A stretch of 64,000 nt of DNA from Ganoderma boninense. Its lineage: Eukaryota; Basidiomycota; Agaricomycetes; Polyporales; Polyporaceae. The stretch covers positions 3,782,001 through 3,846,000 of the forward strand of contig CM035311.1 in NCBI GenBank assembly GCA_002900995.3, given 5' to 3'. Of this stretch, positions 1-11,498 are shown one piece after another. The notes under the pieces are model-generated. The model had not been told where the DNA came from, made no database searches, and worked only from the letters and a program-made list of their open reading frames with translations. The position numbers and the translations under genes were made by a program. Within the stretch, counting starts at the first letter, position 1. Every line of letters starts with the position of its first letter.

Positions 1-187
1 GGTCGTGCTGTACGACGCGGACCCGAGCAAGCCGGACCAACGATTCCGCCCGATGCACGCGACGTTCCCGCAGTTCCTCCTCGACCCGAACCGCTGCAGG
101 AGCCCGTGGTACCGCGTCGACGCGCGTCGCCAGCACGCGAGGTTGGCTGCAGGGTGCTTGCGTGCCCTTGAAGGTCTGGAGGAGACC
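1..187 (+). pseudogene. 3' fragment of an NLR-like NACHT gene
   Basis: The first 187 bases match 9366-9552 inside the first complete NACHT gene at about 97% (I count about six mismatches by eye). They encode the same post-NACHT stretch, with RFRPMHATFPQFLLDP and RQHARLAAGCLRALEGLEE visible. After position 187 the similarity stops abruptly, and the expected VQYACAHWAAHL segment and C-terminal exon are missing, so this copy is truncated at its 3' end. Its 5' part, if any, lies outside the window. The high identity indicates a recent segmental duplication and that the NLR cluster extends upstream. Confidence 0.85.
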
Positions 188-285
188 ATGGCCGCGCTCC
201 ACAAGACGTCCGCGATGCTCGGCGGGGGGCAGCCTTGGGGATCTCGCGGGGGCACTGAATCTCCCCGATGGATTCGTTGCCTCTG

Positions 286-410
286 CACGCTCAAGGTCAA
301 AGGAAGGAGATTTGCACTCAAGGGGAGATGTATTACGCTCAAGGGAACGAGATTTGCACTCAATGGAAGGATGGGTACGCTCAAGGGAAGGATTTGTTTC
401 ACTCAGGAGG
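286..410. repeat. 21-bp minisatellite
   Basis: Four direct 21-bp units start at 314, 335, 356 and 377, each beginning RCRCTCAAKGG, with degenerate copies on both sides. The period keeps a reading frame open and gives a TLKGR/FALKGR-like repeat peptide, but nothing else suggests a gene. The array sits just downstream of the point where the NLR fragment breaks off. Confidence 0.8.
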
Positions 411-419
411 AGGATTTCC

Positions 420-2190
420 ATGACATCTGCTGCACTCGGGCACATAGACAGCCGTTTTACACACACACTGCATGTACATACATACACTCCATGAATATAT
501 TTCTGCCCTCGCGCACCCGCAATCAAGCACGCACACACTCGTCGCAGAACTCACCCGGAGAGCGCTTAGCTGCCCATCCAAGCGAGGCGCGTCTGCACGC
601 ACCAGCGCTCCGTCTCTCTCTCCGTAACCACCACCCTGGCGGTGTGCTCTCCGCCCCGCTGTCTTGCTGCATGCTGCACTGATCAGCCTGGAGTGCCTCG
701 TTCTCGTATCTGACTCGTACTCGCGCTGGCGGCCTTCGACTCACTCGCCGGACCCGCCGCGCTGGCTGCTCCCTCGGCCGCCTACAGCCCAGACTGCACA
801 CACACCTGCTGCGCTCTCGCCGTCTCACACATACGCCTGTTGCGTCTGGAGCATCCCCACAAGGTGCGTCGACGCTGCCTCTGTCCGAGTGCTGGCACCG
901 CTTCCGACTCTCGCTCGCTCTGCTGTCTCCGAGGTACGTCTTGCGCTGGCTGCTGTGGCTCGGGATCTGGGACGGGACACAACGCACCTGGACACCGTGC
1001 ACGGCGGTGAGAGCCGTCGCAACCAGTGAGTGTTTTGTCGCCTTCACAGCTTGCACGGAGGTAGGAGGTCGACGTCGAGAAGATGAACAAGTACGCACCG
1101 TATGCTGACTTGAAACTTGACAGATCCCAGTCGCGCCAGAGCACGACCTGCGGACACGCGACTGTCCGAGCTGGGACACGTCGAACGAGGGCCATGGGCG
1201 TGCCAGGAAGGCAACGGGTGTCGGGAACGGGATCGAGGGAGCAGAGTCGACTCAAGGCGGGGTAAAGTAAGCGCAACACACACCTTGACTGACCCTCTAT
1301 CCAGCTGATCCTCGTGCCGACGCCTCTCCCTCTCTGTCCTCCGAGCTTGAGAAGGGTCCATGCTACGTCACAGGGCCGGGATTCGCTCTCCACGCCCAGG
1401 AGGGTGGAGTCGAGGCTGACAGCGACAAGATACATACCTGGGCGATGTCTGACAGCTTCTTGCGACATCCGGGAGCGAAGCGGTGGGTGTGCATGCTGGC
1501 GTGTCTGCTACATAACTGGCACAGTTTCAGACGAGGCTTTCAGTGAAACAGTCCGGTAACTCATCTCGTCGCATCCCCTGCTCCTCGCGCTGCCCACCAT
1601 CCCGTTGCCTCATCCCCAGCAGAGACTGCACTTGCAAGCTGCATTGATGCAATGGCTGGCTCTTCGGGAACGCTGAGAGCCGAGGAGGGAGGGCGAGTGT
1701 CGGCGTGTCCAGTAGCGGCACAGACGGAGAGGGATACAGGAGCAGGGTGAGGGCAGGAAGGGGGGACTGCATACGTGGTGACACAGCATATGTACCGGCG
1801 CAGGTGGGTAGCGGAGGGAAAATGCAGCCTGTCACCGGACAATCCGGCAGTATCACGTACTACCGAATGCTTGAATGCAGGCGGCGCATTTCACAGCCGG
1901 TCTCGGCGGCAGTGTGCATGCTTGGCGACGTGCATGGTCCGAGTATTACGGCTCGGCTCTCCGGCTCATCTCAACTGCGCAACGTGCTCACAACCACGCC
2001 TGTCCAACCCGCCACTGTTGACTACCTGAAATAACATTAATGTTCGCCCGAGAGGCAAGGATGCAAAGAGGGAATAGGCCCTCAGTGCGTCTGACCCCAC
2101 CCAGTCCGAGTCCTACATTGTTGCAATTCAGTGTGCTTTCCGGAGGCGGTTCAAGACACATCATATATTAATTCCGGACACGAAGATTAA
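420..2190. other. No convincing gene (spacer)
   Basis: Many overlapping open frames exist on both strands, but none shows a recognisable domain, a consistent intron pattern or paralogy with the rest of the window. A perfect 12-bp AT-rich palindrome (AACATTAATGTT) lies at 2033-2044. I see no RNA gene. Confidence 0.5.
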
Positions 2191-3263
2191 ATGTCAGGAC
2201 ATTTCAAGCACGCGGGGCCGGGGAAAGCCCATATGCCGGGACATCGGGTGTGCACCCATACGTAAACAAACATATAACCGCAAACATGATCCGTCTCGCT
2301 TGTAGCCGTCATCCCTTGGCAATGCAATGCACAATTCTCGGCAGCATCGGCTCCGTCCAACGGGCGCGCTTCTCACGGAGGCAGGCTTGCGGACGCCGTC
2401 CCCCGGACTTGAGCACGACCTTCGAAATATGGGCAACAAAGCTGGGGCCACCAGGACCGAGACGGTCCTGGATGGTTGTTGTTTATGATGACCCTCAGAG
2501 ACGGCTGGTGGTGGCAGAATTGACTCAGGCGAGCGTCGTCCTCGTCCTCCGTCTGGAACGGGAGACGGCGCGCATCAACTCCCAGCAGTCCCTCTAGCGT
2601 CCCAAACCTCGTCACGCCCGCTTGAACCACCAGTGATGTCGCGGATGATGTTGCACAGGTCCGAGTGAGTCTCGCACGCCAACGGGCTGAAGTAATTGCG
2701 CTGCGCGAATCCCAGGCTTCCCGCGCTCGCCGTGTGCATGAGCGGGTACCCAGGAGAACGTAGTCTATCGGATGCGGCGAGCTCGAGAGCGTGAGTCCGA
2801 TGCCGCATAGTCCCGGCACTCGAGCTGGACTCGCCTATTTTCAAAACCGCGTACCGGCACGGCTTTGACGTCGTCTCATTCGATGTCTAGGAGAATGTAA
2901 CGGCGTCTTGCGCCAGCTGTTTATAGTACAGCGAGAACGTGGCTTTCGAGCTCGCCGGAGAGGCAATGTGACCCGCCCGGGAGGCGGACTGTCTCGAGCG
3001 AAACAAGACCGCCAGCCGTCAGGCATCGAGAACGCCCACAGCGAACCCAATGGCCCCGATATGTTTGGTGGAACACGTTGAGAGGTCCGCCGTTGCCTGG
3101 AACGATAGGTACACTGACATGAGTGGGATGGCGCAGATACAGACGGACGGGCGAGACACTCACCGTGAATCGGACAAGTGCAGCTGCACTTGAGGTTGCC
3201 CGGCGTTCGGAGCGAGCTTGCGCTGAAGCCTGACAGTCCGGCGACGGCGACTGGTGGGTCAGA

Positions 3264-3293
3264 AAGCTGGACCAAGCAGTCGGTTGTCGGCTC
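3264..3293. repeat. Dispersed 30-bp repeat, copy 1
   Basis: This 30-bp block is identical to 4346-4375 and lies in the same orientation 1082 bp away. The flanks are only weakly similar. A second weak match (AAAACG...CCGG.GTGCAAA) lies about 235 bp further on in both copies, suggesting an old tandem duplication about 1.1 kb long that has mostly decayed. Confidence 0.7.
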
Positions 3294-4345
3294 TCGGAGC
3301 TGACAGCTTGCTTGGCACAGTCTTACCCTTGTACGCGCTCCGTCCGGAGGCCTCGTCCCATTGTCGACCACTCGTCCCGCACTCCCACTTGTGGCCGGCA
3401 GGTCGCCCATGCGCGCCGCAGCGAACACCGTGAGTGGAAGAGCGGCCGAAGGGTGCGCTCTCCACTAGCGCTCACCCCCCGACGAAACCCGCCCCAATGT
3501 GGATTTCCAAAACGCATCCGCCGGCCGTGCAAACGGTGCGGGCGAGTAGGCTGAGACGTCCTGAGCCCTGTAAAATTGCTCGCATGGCCGTCCGGTGTGA
3601 GGACGATGCAGGAGAGCCTGAACAATTTCGGCGACAATGAAAACAGCCCGAAAACGCGATTTTGAGAACTCGTCGGATCGCCACGAAAACGGACGCGGTC
3701 GACGCAGGCGTGTGCATAGATGCATGGACGTCGATATCCGGGAGCGGCGAGGGGAACAGCGTGAGTAATTTCATTTTGTCGCGGCCCTCGGGGGTAAAAC
3801 GGGACACCGCCCGACTGTGCCGGCTCGTACATGCGCCAAATGACCTGTGCGGATGTCAGCGCGGTCGCTGGTGTCGAGAAGGCAAAGCAGAATAGCCGTG
3901 CGGGACGACTTACCAGACGGCAGTTGAGGCATCCTGCCGGCCGTGGATTTGATGGCTTCCGAGCAGCTGGTCAAAATGGCCGCAGGCCCAGGAAAGCGGG
4001 TGCCTCAGCCACTGCGTGCAGTCGTTGAGAATCGATGGAGCGGCGTGAACTGAGGCAGACGGCCTCCGAACGTAGCAGGTGCTTGTCAGTGGTGTGCAAA
4101 CCCCCGCCGCCCACGGGCAGAACTGAGCATTGACTCAAAAGCTAACACAAACAGGCATTAGCGGCGCACAACGACGCTTCTCGTGAGTGGAGTGACACTT
4201 ACGGGGCATGGCCTTGAGCCGCACGCCGGGATTTGGCAGAAGCGACGAGTACGCGACGTCGGAATACTCGGTCTCCTTGGCCCGTCGACTCCATCCCCCC
4301 CGCGAACCGTCCCATCCGGCCGACCGCGTCGACGCATTGGTCAGG

Positions 4346-4375
4346 AAGCTGGACCAAGCAGTCGGTTGTCGGCTC
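4346..4375. repeat. Dispersed 30-bp repeat, copy 2
   Basis: Second copy of the exact 30-bp repeat at 3264-3293. On the minus strand both copies encode PTTDCLVQL, followed by SD or PD. The local open frame is not otherwise recognisable. Confidence 0.7.
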
Positions 4376-5874
4376 CAGTCTGTTTCTCTGCGGGACACCT
4401 CTTTCATCTGTCCGCGCCGTGTATACGTTCCGATTGTCTTCGACGCCTGTCCTCTCGCAGCCTGCGCCACTCTCCCGAGCGTCCGTGCGAGATGTCGAGC
4501 TCACGCCGGGGAAAGTACCAGAGCTGTGGAGGGACAACGTCGAGCACCAAGCCTGCCTCGGGACAAAACACGCCAAGAGTGGAATTTTCAAAACGTCTAT
4601 TTCCGGCGTGCAAAGACGTCGTACATCAAGTACACGACGTATCAAACCCGCTCCGGCCATCCGTCTGGAGATCCAACGTGGACTCGGGGTAGGACAGGCC
4701 TCGCACGTCCGACCGCCATGGAGCCGCCATTAGAGTGGCGTTTTCCGACCTCTCCAGAGCATCGCCGAAACGGCTGCAAACGACACGGAGGTGTGCGAGG
4801 GCGAACGACGCGCGATGCCGCTGCAAACGGACACCGGGGGGAAGCGAAACGACGCACCTTGGCACTCCCACCCCATGACATCAACTGCGATGGCAGCGGC
4901 ACGGCGTGCGACGCCGCGTTTCGAGCCAGCCGTCGCCCTCGGAGGCCGGGGGTATGCGGGCTCAGCGCGACTGGGACGGCTCGCTGGCGGCCTCGGCGGC
5001 GTCCGGGAACAAGACATGTCGGGCAGCGTTTTCTGACGGCCGTGGCGGGACGGCGGGCGAACCTGGTTCGGAACGGGCACGACGCTGCGGGCATGATCCA
5101 AGTGTGCATCCCGGACGGGGATGCTCTCGCATGGATGGAGGACGCGACACGGTAAGGCCGTCGCCACCAGCCTGAGTGCGTGCGGGCCCCCGTTCGGAAT
5201 CACGCCCGATTCTGCATGGAGCAACGGCGTCTGCGTGCGTAAGAGGTCCCGAAAGAATGCGGGAGAGACTGACCTGGACGTGCTGATCGAGTCGAGATCC
5301 GGACACGGGGCGCGGCGTCCCTTCACGTCGGCAGCGGGAACCATTTGAGACGGAGGGTCGCAGGCAAAAGTGCGGCGTTCTGGACGGTGCATAGGCGGGA
5401 CAGCTGGGAGATGGAAGAGGAAGCGACGGAGGACGTCTGGAGATGCCGAGCCTTGGCGTGGACGGAGTGATGGCGGGCTCGGGAGACGGCATGGCCATGG
5501 TCCGTGCACATGCCTCCCGAGCACTGCTGGGCAGGGATATAAGGGGAGGGATGGGGACGATGCGTCTCAGCTTACCTCTGTCTGGCTTCTCGAGAGAGGA
5601 CACTGGGTATCACAGGCCCGTTCGTCTCTGTCCATGCGTGCTTGTCTGGTACGCGTGTGTTGAGTGGTGGGGGTGAGTGCGTTCCACAGATATGGCAGAG
5701 TGCTCAGAGACTGACGGTGGATGTTGTTCGGCAGGCTAGACAGCGCTGAGGAGGTGAGGCAGCCTCGGAAGTGAGAGCAACTTGAAGTCGAGGGCAGACA
5801 GCTGTGGCTGGTGTTGAGATGATTGGGGGCAACATAGTGTGCGAGCAGTGCCGAAGACGGGGCTGCTCGGAGCA

Positions 5875-6180
5875 CTGTGAGTGCGTGCGAGTGGGTCCGA
5901 GTGCAGCAAGAGAGAGAGCAGGCGAGGCGGCATGAGAGAGCGGTGTGGGGAGCGGCGAGACGAGGGTCTGAGGAGAGAGAACACAGGGCGGAAGGTCTCG
6001 AAAGCGAGAGAGACGAGCGAGAATATGCGTGCAAGCAGCGAAAGAAAACGGAAGAGACCCGAGGAACCGAGTGCAAAGGACGCGAGAAACGCGTCCGGAC
6101 GAGGTGGAAAGAGGTGGACGAGGCGGGACAGACAGCGCGACGCGTCGGGGAAAGTGGAGGTCGGACGCAGTGGCGAGCTC
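5875..6180. other. Purine-rich (GA) tract
   Basis: The plus strand is strongly biased to G and A (AGAGAGAG, GAGAGCG and similar runs), so the minus strand is CT-rich. CT-rich blocks are common in fungal core promoters, but no minus-strand gene is recognisable just downstream (below 5700), so I call only the composition bias. Confidence 0.5.
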
Positions 6181-6299
6181 GTCAAGGACGTCGTGGACGG
6201 TCGCCATGCGTGTGTATGCGGCGGGTGCGCATACAACAAGCGGTGCTGGCGTCTGGTCGCCCGTGCTCACCTGGCCGCCTTTTCAGGTTAAAAGCCCTT

Positions 6300-7333
6300 A
6301 TTCGAAATGCCGACACTCCGATTAACCTGGTTGATATCGGCGTTGTAATCGTACACCCGTTAATTGGGAGACTGAACTCTGACGCACAGGTTCTTTAGTC
6401 ATCCTCCTCGCAAAGCTCCTCCACCCCTCCTCCGGTTCCTCATTTTGGAGATCTACCAGAAAATACGAGTGCAGGTACGAGAACAAAAACATGTGTGTCG
6501 CATGCCATGGCGGAAGCGCTGACGCGTGGATTCCCGGCGAACGCGGCGTATCGCCGAACATCCTTCACATTCCAAGCGGCCTTACACCACGTTGCCGGCC
6601 CTCCTTTGCGAACGCTGGACAGCGCCAGAAACATGTGTGCGCGTGCGCGATACACAGGATCGCACGACGAGATTCAGCCCCCTATGGCATCCCATGATCT
6701 TCTGGCCTAGCTTCCTGGGTCTGTCCAGGAAGCGTCATCTTGCCGACCTCCTGGTGGATGCCGCAAGTCCTAGATATTGAGAAGACTTTGCAGACGGTTC
6801 CGGGGATCATCGAAGCGTGTATAGATGGGCTTCGTTGTGTCAACTTGGCACGGGTGTGATATAGGTATGTGAATGTGCCGAGTGGGAGGAGAGATCTGAC
6901 AGTTGAACTACGATTTGCGGTCGTCCAAACGGCTCCTAGACGGCTCGTGTCAAATTCTTATCTCCAAAAATGCAGTTGCCGGTGTTTCTTGGGTGGCGTA
7001 CCCCAGCGACTTTCTATTGCAGTCGAGCACACGCTCATTATGCTGAAACTCGGGGTTCGCCATTCCCTTGGCCTCATCGCGATAAGCTCCCTCCGCAGCG
7101 TTGCCCGCACAGAAGGTTCCGATCCCTGACGCTTCCATTCGGCCTGGGACGGCTACTGGGTACCTCTCGCTGCAGACATGCAGCTCCTGGCCCGCCGTGC
7201 TCATCTATCGTGCTCGGTCTTATGTCGGCGGGTTAGCCGTCTCTCCCCTAGCAGCTCACACATTTATTTAATCCACACCACATGCGAGCAACTACACTAT
7301 CCTTCAGACTCAGTGCGACACCCATACACCTCC
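6300..7333. other. Upstream region of the first NACHT gene
   Basis: No gene recognised. A TATA-like ATTTATTTAAT occurs near 7262-7272, about 65 bp before the ATG of the downstream NACHT gene, and could serve as its core promoter. Confidence 0.4.
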
Positions 7334-10123
7334 ATGAACTGCTGCAAAGGCGACTCCATCGACCCCGGCGTCGACAAGCTCCTCAGTGGCGCCCGGCTAG
7401 CCCTGGTCGCCAGCCAAGGCCTCAGCTCCATCGTCCCCATCCCGGGCATGGGCCCCGTCACCAACGTCCTCATCTCGCTCATAGACAAGATTGCGGTATG
7501 CATTTTCGGTTGCCTCTTCCCCATTTCGTCGCTTACTGGCGATGGCTGCCTTCCATAGGAGACGAGATCGAATCACAAGGGCCTCAACGGAGTGTCGCGC
7601 GAGGTCAACCAGCTGGTCAATACAGTCGACAGGGCTATGTCTAAGGTCGCGCGCGATATCGAGGAGATCCCGTCTGGTGACCCACGACGGCATGCTCTGG
7701 TGGAGGGCCTTCGTGCGTCTTCGAAGCTTGAGACCCGCGTTACACAGCTTTTCAAGTACGTCCTCTTGCATTCAGACGAGTTGACACCAGGCACTTAGAT
7801 AATTATACTGGTAGCGACCTCGGAGAACTGAAATTGAAGGCCGACAAGCTATATGATGGCTCCTGGTGGTTTCGCTGGCTTTACAGCTCGCGAGATGCGA
7901 AGACGCTCGAGGAGATACAGAAGGGAGTTGCGGCCTGTAGAGAGTATTTCAAGGTATTTGTTATTTTCTTATGGCGCATTGGTCCTCACCATCGCACCAG
8001 TTGGAATGCCAAGTGGCCATTGAAGCTTCCATGGAGGAAGTACTCGAGAAGCTCTCCGGGATCGAGAAGAATGTCTCCGCAGTGAAAGAGGTAGTTGTGG
8101 TCAGTGGAACTTCTTGATATTTGCTCGTTACGTGCACTAACACCCCGGCAGCAAGTTGCAGCTAACCATTCATACGACAGTACGTAAACGTCAACGTGCG
8201 ACATTTTAATCTCGCGTGCTAACATGAATATAGGAGACGAGAGGATACTGGAGTCGCTGCCCCATGCGGAGGCGAGCTACCGCGCAGCCGTGAACGGCAC
8301 CAAGAGCAACTTCTTGCCAGGGACCCGTGTCGAACTCTTCCGCGCACTCAACCAATGGGTCGAACGGCGGTCCCCAGAGTTGTCCAACAAGGCGGTCTGC
8401 ATTCTGACAGGCGGTGCGGGTACTGGCAAGTCGACGATCGCGTCAGAGTTCGCCCGGCGGCGCGACGACAAGAAGGACTACGGCGCATCGTTCTTCTTCG
8501 TGCGCGGGGTCGCGGACCTGGACTCCACCCGTCTCGTCTTCCCAACGCTGGCGTACCAGCTCGCGCAGTCACAGGACGCACTGCGTGCGCACATCGTCAA
8601 CGCTGCGCACGAGCACCTCAAGAGAGGCAAGACGCAGCAGATGAAGTACGAGGCGCCGAACCTCATTCACCAGCCCGTTCACGAGGTCAGCGGGCGGCAC
8701 CCGCCCATGTTCCTCGTCATCGACGCGCTCGACGAGTGCTCTGAGGAGACGCGTGCATTGGTGCCTGAGATGCTGGAATTGCTCATTGCGAGCGTCCGCC
8801 ATGCCCGGTTCCCGCTCCGCATCTTCTTCACCTCCCGCCCAAACTCCCTCATCGAGAACACGCTTCTGCGGTCCCAGTGGGCGCCGCTCGTCCACACCAT
8901 CTCCCTCCACGACCTCTCGCCAGAGTCCGTCCAACGGGACATGGCGATCTTTGTCCGCGACAAGCTCGAGAAGCTGCCGTCTGGCCAGGCGCTCCTGCAG
9001 CAGCGGCCTGAGGTCGCTAGCCGCCTGGCAGAGCGCGCTGGGGGTCTGTTCGTGTACGCCAAGACCGCCATGGACTTCCTTGGCGACTATCCCGACTTCG
9101 TCGAAGACGGTTTGGACGAGCTGCTCTCGGAGGGCTCGTCCGAGTTCGCCGCTGCCCTCCAGCCACTCGACGACCTCTACCTCACCATCCTGGAGATCGC
9201 GTTCCCGTCCAAGGATTTGTCGCAGGTGCCGCGACTCCGGCAGGCGCTCGAGTCGACGCTCGGCAACATCGCGGTCCTGCGCAACCCCATGTCGCCTGCC
9301 GTCCTCGAGTCGCTGACCGGGGTGTCGCGCAGGGAGATCAGCAACGTCCTGCAGCGCCTGCGCTCGGTCGTGCTGTACGACGCGGACCCAAACAAGCCGG
9401 ACCAACGATTCCGCCCGATGCACGCGACGTTCCCGCAATTCCTCCTCGACCCGAACCGCTGCAGGAGCCCGTGGTACCGCGTCGATGCGCGTCGTCAGCA
9501 CGCGCGGTTGGCTGCAGGGTGCTTGCGTGCCCTTGAAGGTCTGGAGGAGAACATGTGCTGCTTGCCTGACCCGACGGTGCCGAGGGCGGAGATTCCGGAC
9601 TTGGCGGAGCGGCTGGGGAGGTACGTCCCCGAACACGTGCAGTACGCGTGCGCGCACTGGGCAGCGCACTTGGGCGACGCGTGTGGGCTGGGGAAGAAAC
9701 ATAGTGGAGGGTCGCAGTGCGCGTGCAGGGAGACCGGGGAACGGCTGGCGGCGTTCGCGAGGACGAAGCTCGTGCCGTGGGTCGAGATGATGGCGTACAT
9801 GGGCCGCTTGGACATGGTGACGGGGGCGCTGGACGTCGCCCGCACATACATCGAAGTACGTGTGCGATGCCTTGCGCTAGGCGGTCGGACTCACCAACAG
9901 GACATCTTCGTAGGGTGCGCCGCAGTACCAGGACGTGGACTCGCTGTTGGATGGCGCGCAGCAGCTCGTGGTCGACCACTACTCGGAGATCGAGGAGTGC
10001 CCCTACGATGTCCATCAGGGTTCTATGCCAGGAGGGTTTTCGCCCACTCTTGATTTCGAGGCTGACTCCTCGTTCGGCGCCGGAGGTCGATGGACTCCGA
10101 TGGATATTCGCCTTGGATTCTAG
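7334..10123 (+). CDS. NLR-like protein 1: HeLo/MLKL-like N-terminus plus NACHT NTPase
   Basis: Proposed exons: 7334-7495, 7559-7755, 7791-7953, 8001-8090, 8152-8179, 8234-9855 and 9914-10123, giving about 823 aa with all phases consistent. Exon 4 could instead end at 8099, and the 35-bp intron 2 is unusually short. The N-terminus carries the VPIPGMGPVTNVLISLID signature of the fungal MLKL/HeLo-like helical bundle. The NACHT domain starts near residue 225, with Walker A GGAGTGKST near residue 272 and Walker B FLVIDALDEC. A winged-helix-type region and the VQYACAHWAAHL motif follow. No WD40, ankyrin or TPR repeats follow; the last exon adds only about 69 residues. Proteins of this type trigger regulated cell death or non-self recognition in fungi, and that role is inferred here. 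It is a paralogue of the genes at 11499 and 16240. Confidence 0.85.
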
Positions 10124-11498
10124 ATGATCCAGGACTCGTGAAGTAGTGTCTTGTGGCGTCCCTGCACGTTGTTGGGTAGCTAAGAGTTGGATAGATGGAG
10201 TTCATGTACAGTACCATTACTTCCAATTAATGGATGATTATGTCGTGTCGTCCATAGCTTTTCATGTTTGCCGTTGTTAGTGTTTTAAACGGCGCCCATT
10301 TTGGATCAGCTGAGATAAAACAATTTTATTGAGCATCTGTAACGGAGATTGAAATATGTTCTCCGACCGGTCTCGATGCAGATGACGGAAGTGCTTCCCC
10401 CACCTTGCTCCCCACCACGCATGAACCGTAGTACAAGTTTTGTCCTTCTTCTTCCAAGCACTCAAACTCATGTCCAGTGTGCTGATCCAATGCCTCGCAG
10501 CCTTCCCGTAAACGCTAGTCAAGCCTCCGCTTCCACCATGACGTCTTTGGCATTTTTATCCCCGCACCTCGCTGGCAGTGTTGCATCACGATATCGATAT
10601 CGAACGGACCGTCGCCTTGCGATGGTGTGCTTGTGCGTAGGCCCTAGGGTCCGGTGACCGCGGAAAGAGGTACGTCCTCGTTGCATTCTGTCAGGTAGTG
10701 TCGTGGTGGGCTGCTGGCGTCATCCACCTTCTGGGGACCGGTATCGGAGCCGCGATTCTACGCAGCTCCACTTCGTTCCCATGGGTCACTACGGTTTCCC
10801 TGGAATCTGGATCCGGAAGCATCATTTCCTATGAAAGTGCTTGGATAACTCTGGAAAGCTCAACCACTGTGCCATCGTCCTACACTGTGGACTTGGATGC
10901 GGTGCGTACGCGCTTGGAGAGGCGGGGCGGCATTCAACATTACCGCAGGATACTCATGCCGTCGATCATGAGCACGCTGGAAGAAATTTGCGGGGCCTGT
11001 GGCTTTTCTTGGTGCAGGGACAACGCCGAGTGTCTTCGCTGTCGATTGCTGCCGGTGCGGTTGCCTTCTGGCTATGACTTCACAGAACTCCTTTCATGAG
11101 CGTCGCTTAGGCTGGAACCGTAAACTTGAAGCTTGCAGCGTCCGTGTCTCGTGGTGATTGGTTGTTTTCCCCCATTGCACGAGCTACGACATACGGGTCT
11201 ATGGTACCATCGCCGGTATATCCGGATGGCACCGGGTGCCAGTGCGCCACCGTGAGTTGCCCACCTTGCATGCGTTTCCGGATAAATGCAGTGCGATCTA
11301 TGCGCGCAGCTGGCACTGGAGCCAGCCACACTCGTCTGTTGATCACCCACATATGGAGAGTATTGACCAGGCAGGCAATCTGAGATCGTTGTAGGTATCT
11401 GTGCGACGGGCCCTTCGGCGTATCCTTTATTATGACGAGGGATTCCTTCGCAATCACGCAACTTCAGACATCCCCTCTGCCCTCTAACGCCTCGCATC
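10124..11498. other. Spacer between NACHT genes 1 and 2
   Basis: A 133-codon plus-strand frame at 10698-11099 and a 171-codon minus-strand frame at 11072-11587 are present. Neither resembles a known family, and the latter overlaps the first exon of the next gene, so I do not call them. The spacer otherwise holds 3' and 5' flanks. Confidence 0.45.

Larger units (their letters stand above)
2190..5870. other. GC-rich spacer with a short dispersed repeat, no gene recognised
   Basis: Open frames are frequent because the DNA is GC-rich, but none reads as a known family. The only internal structure I can support is a 30-bp exact repeat (separate entry). A diverged duplicated coding relic on the minus strand is possible, because both copies of that repeat lie in minus-strand open frames that encode PTTDCLVQL. 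Confidence 0.45.

Noticed and set aside
5567..6398. Overlapping 136-188 codon frames on both strands
   Set aside because: They reflect GA/CT-rich low-complexity DNA; no domain or splice pattern supports them.
10698..11099. 133-codon plus-strand frame between NACHT genes
   Set aside because: No recognisable family, and no counterpart next to the other NACHT genes.
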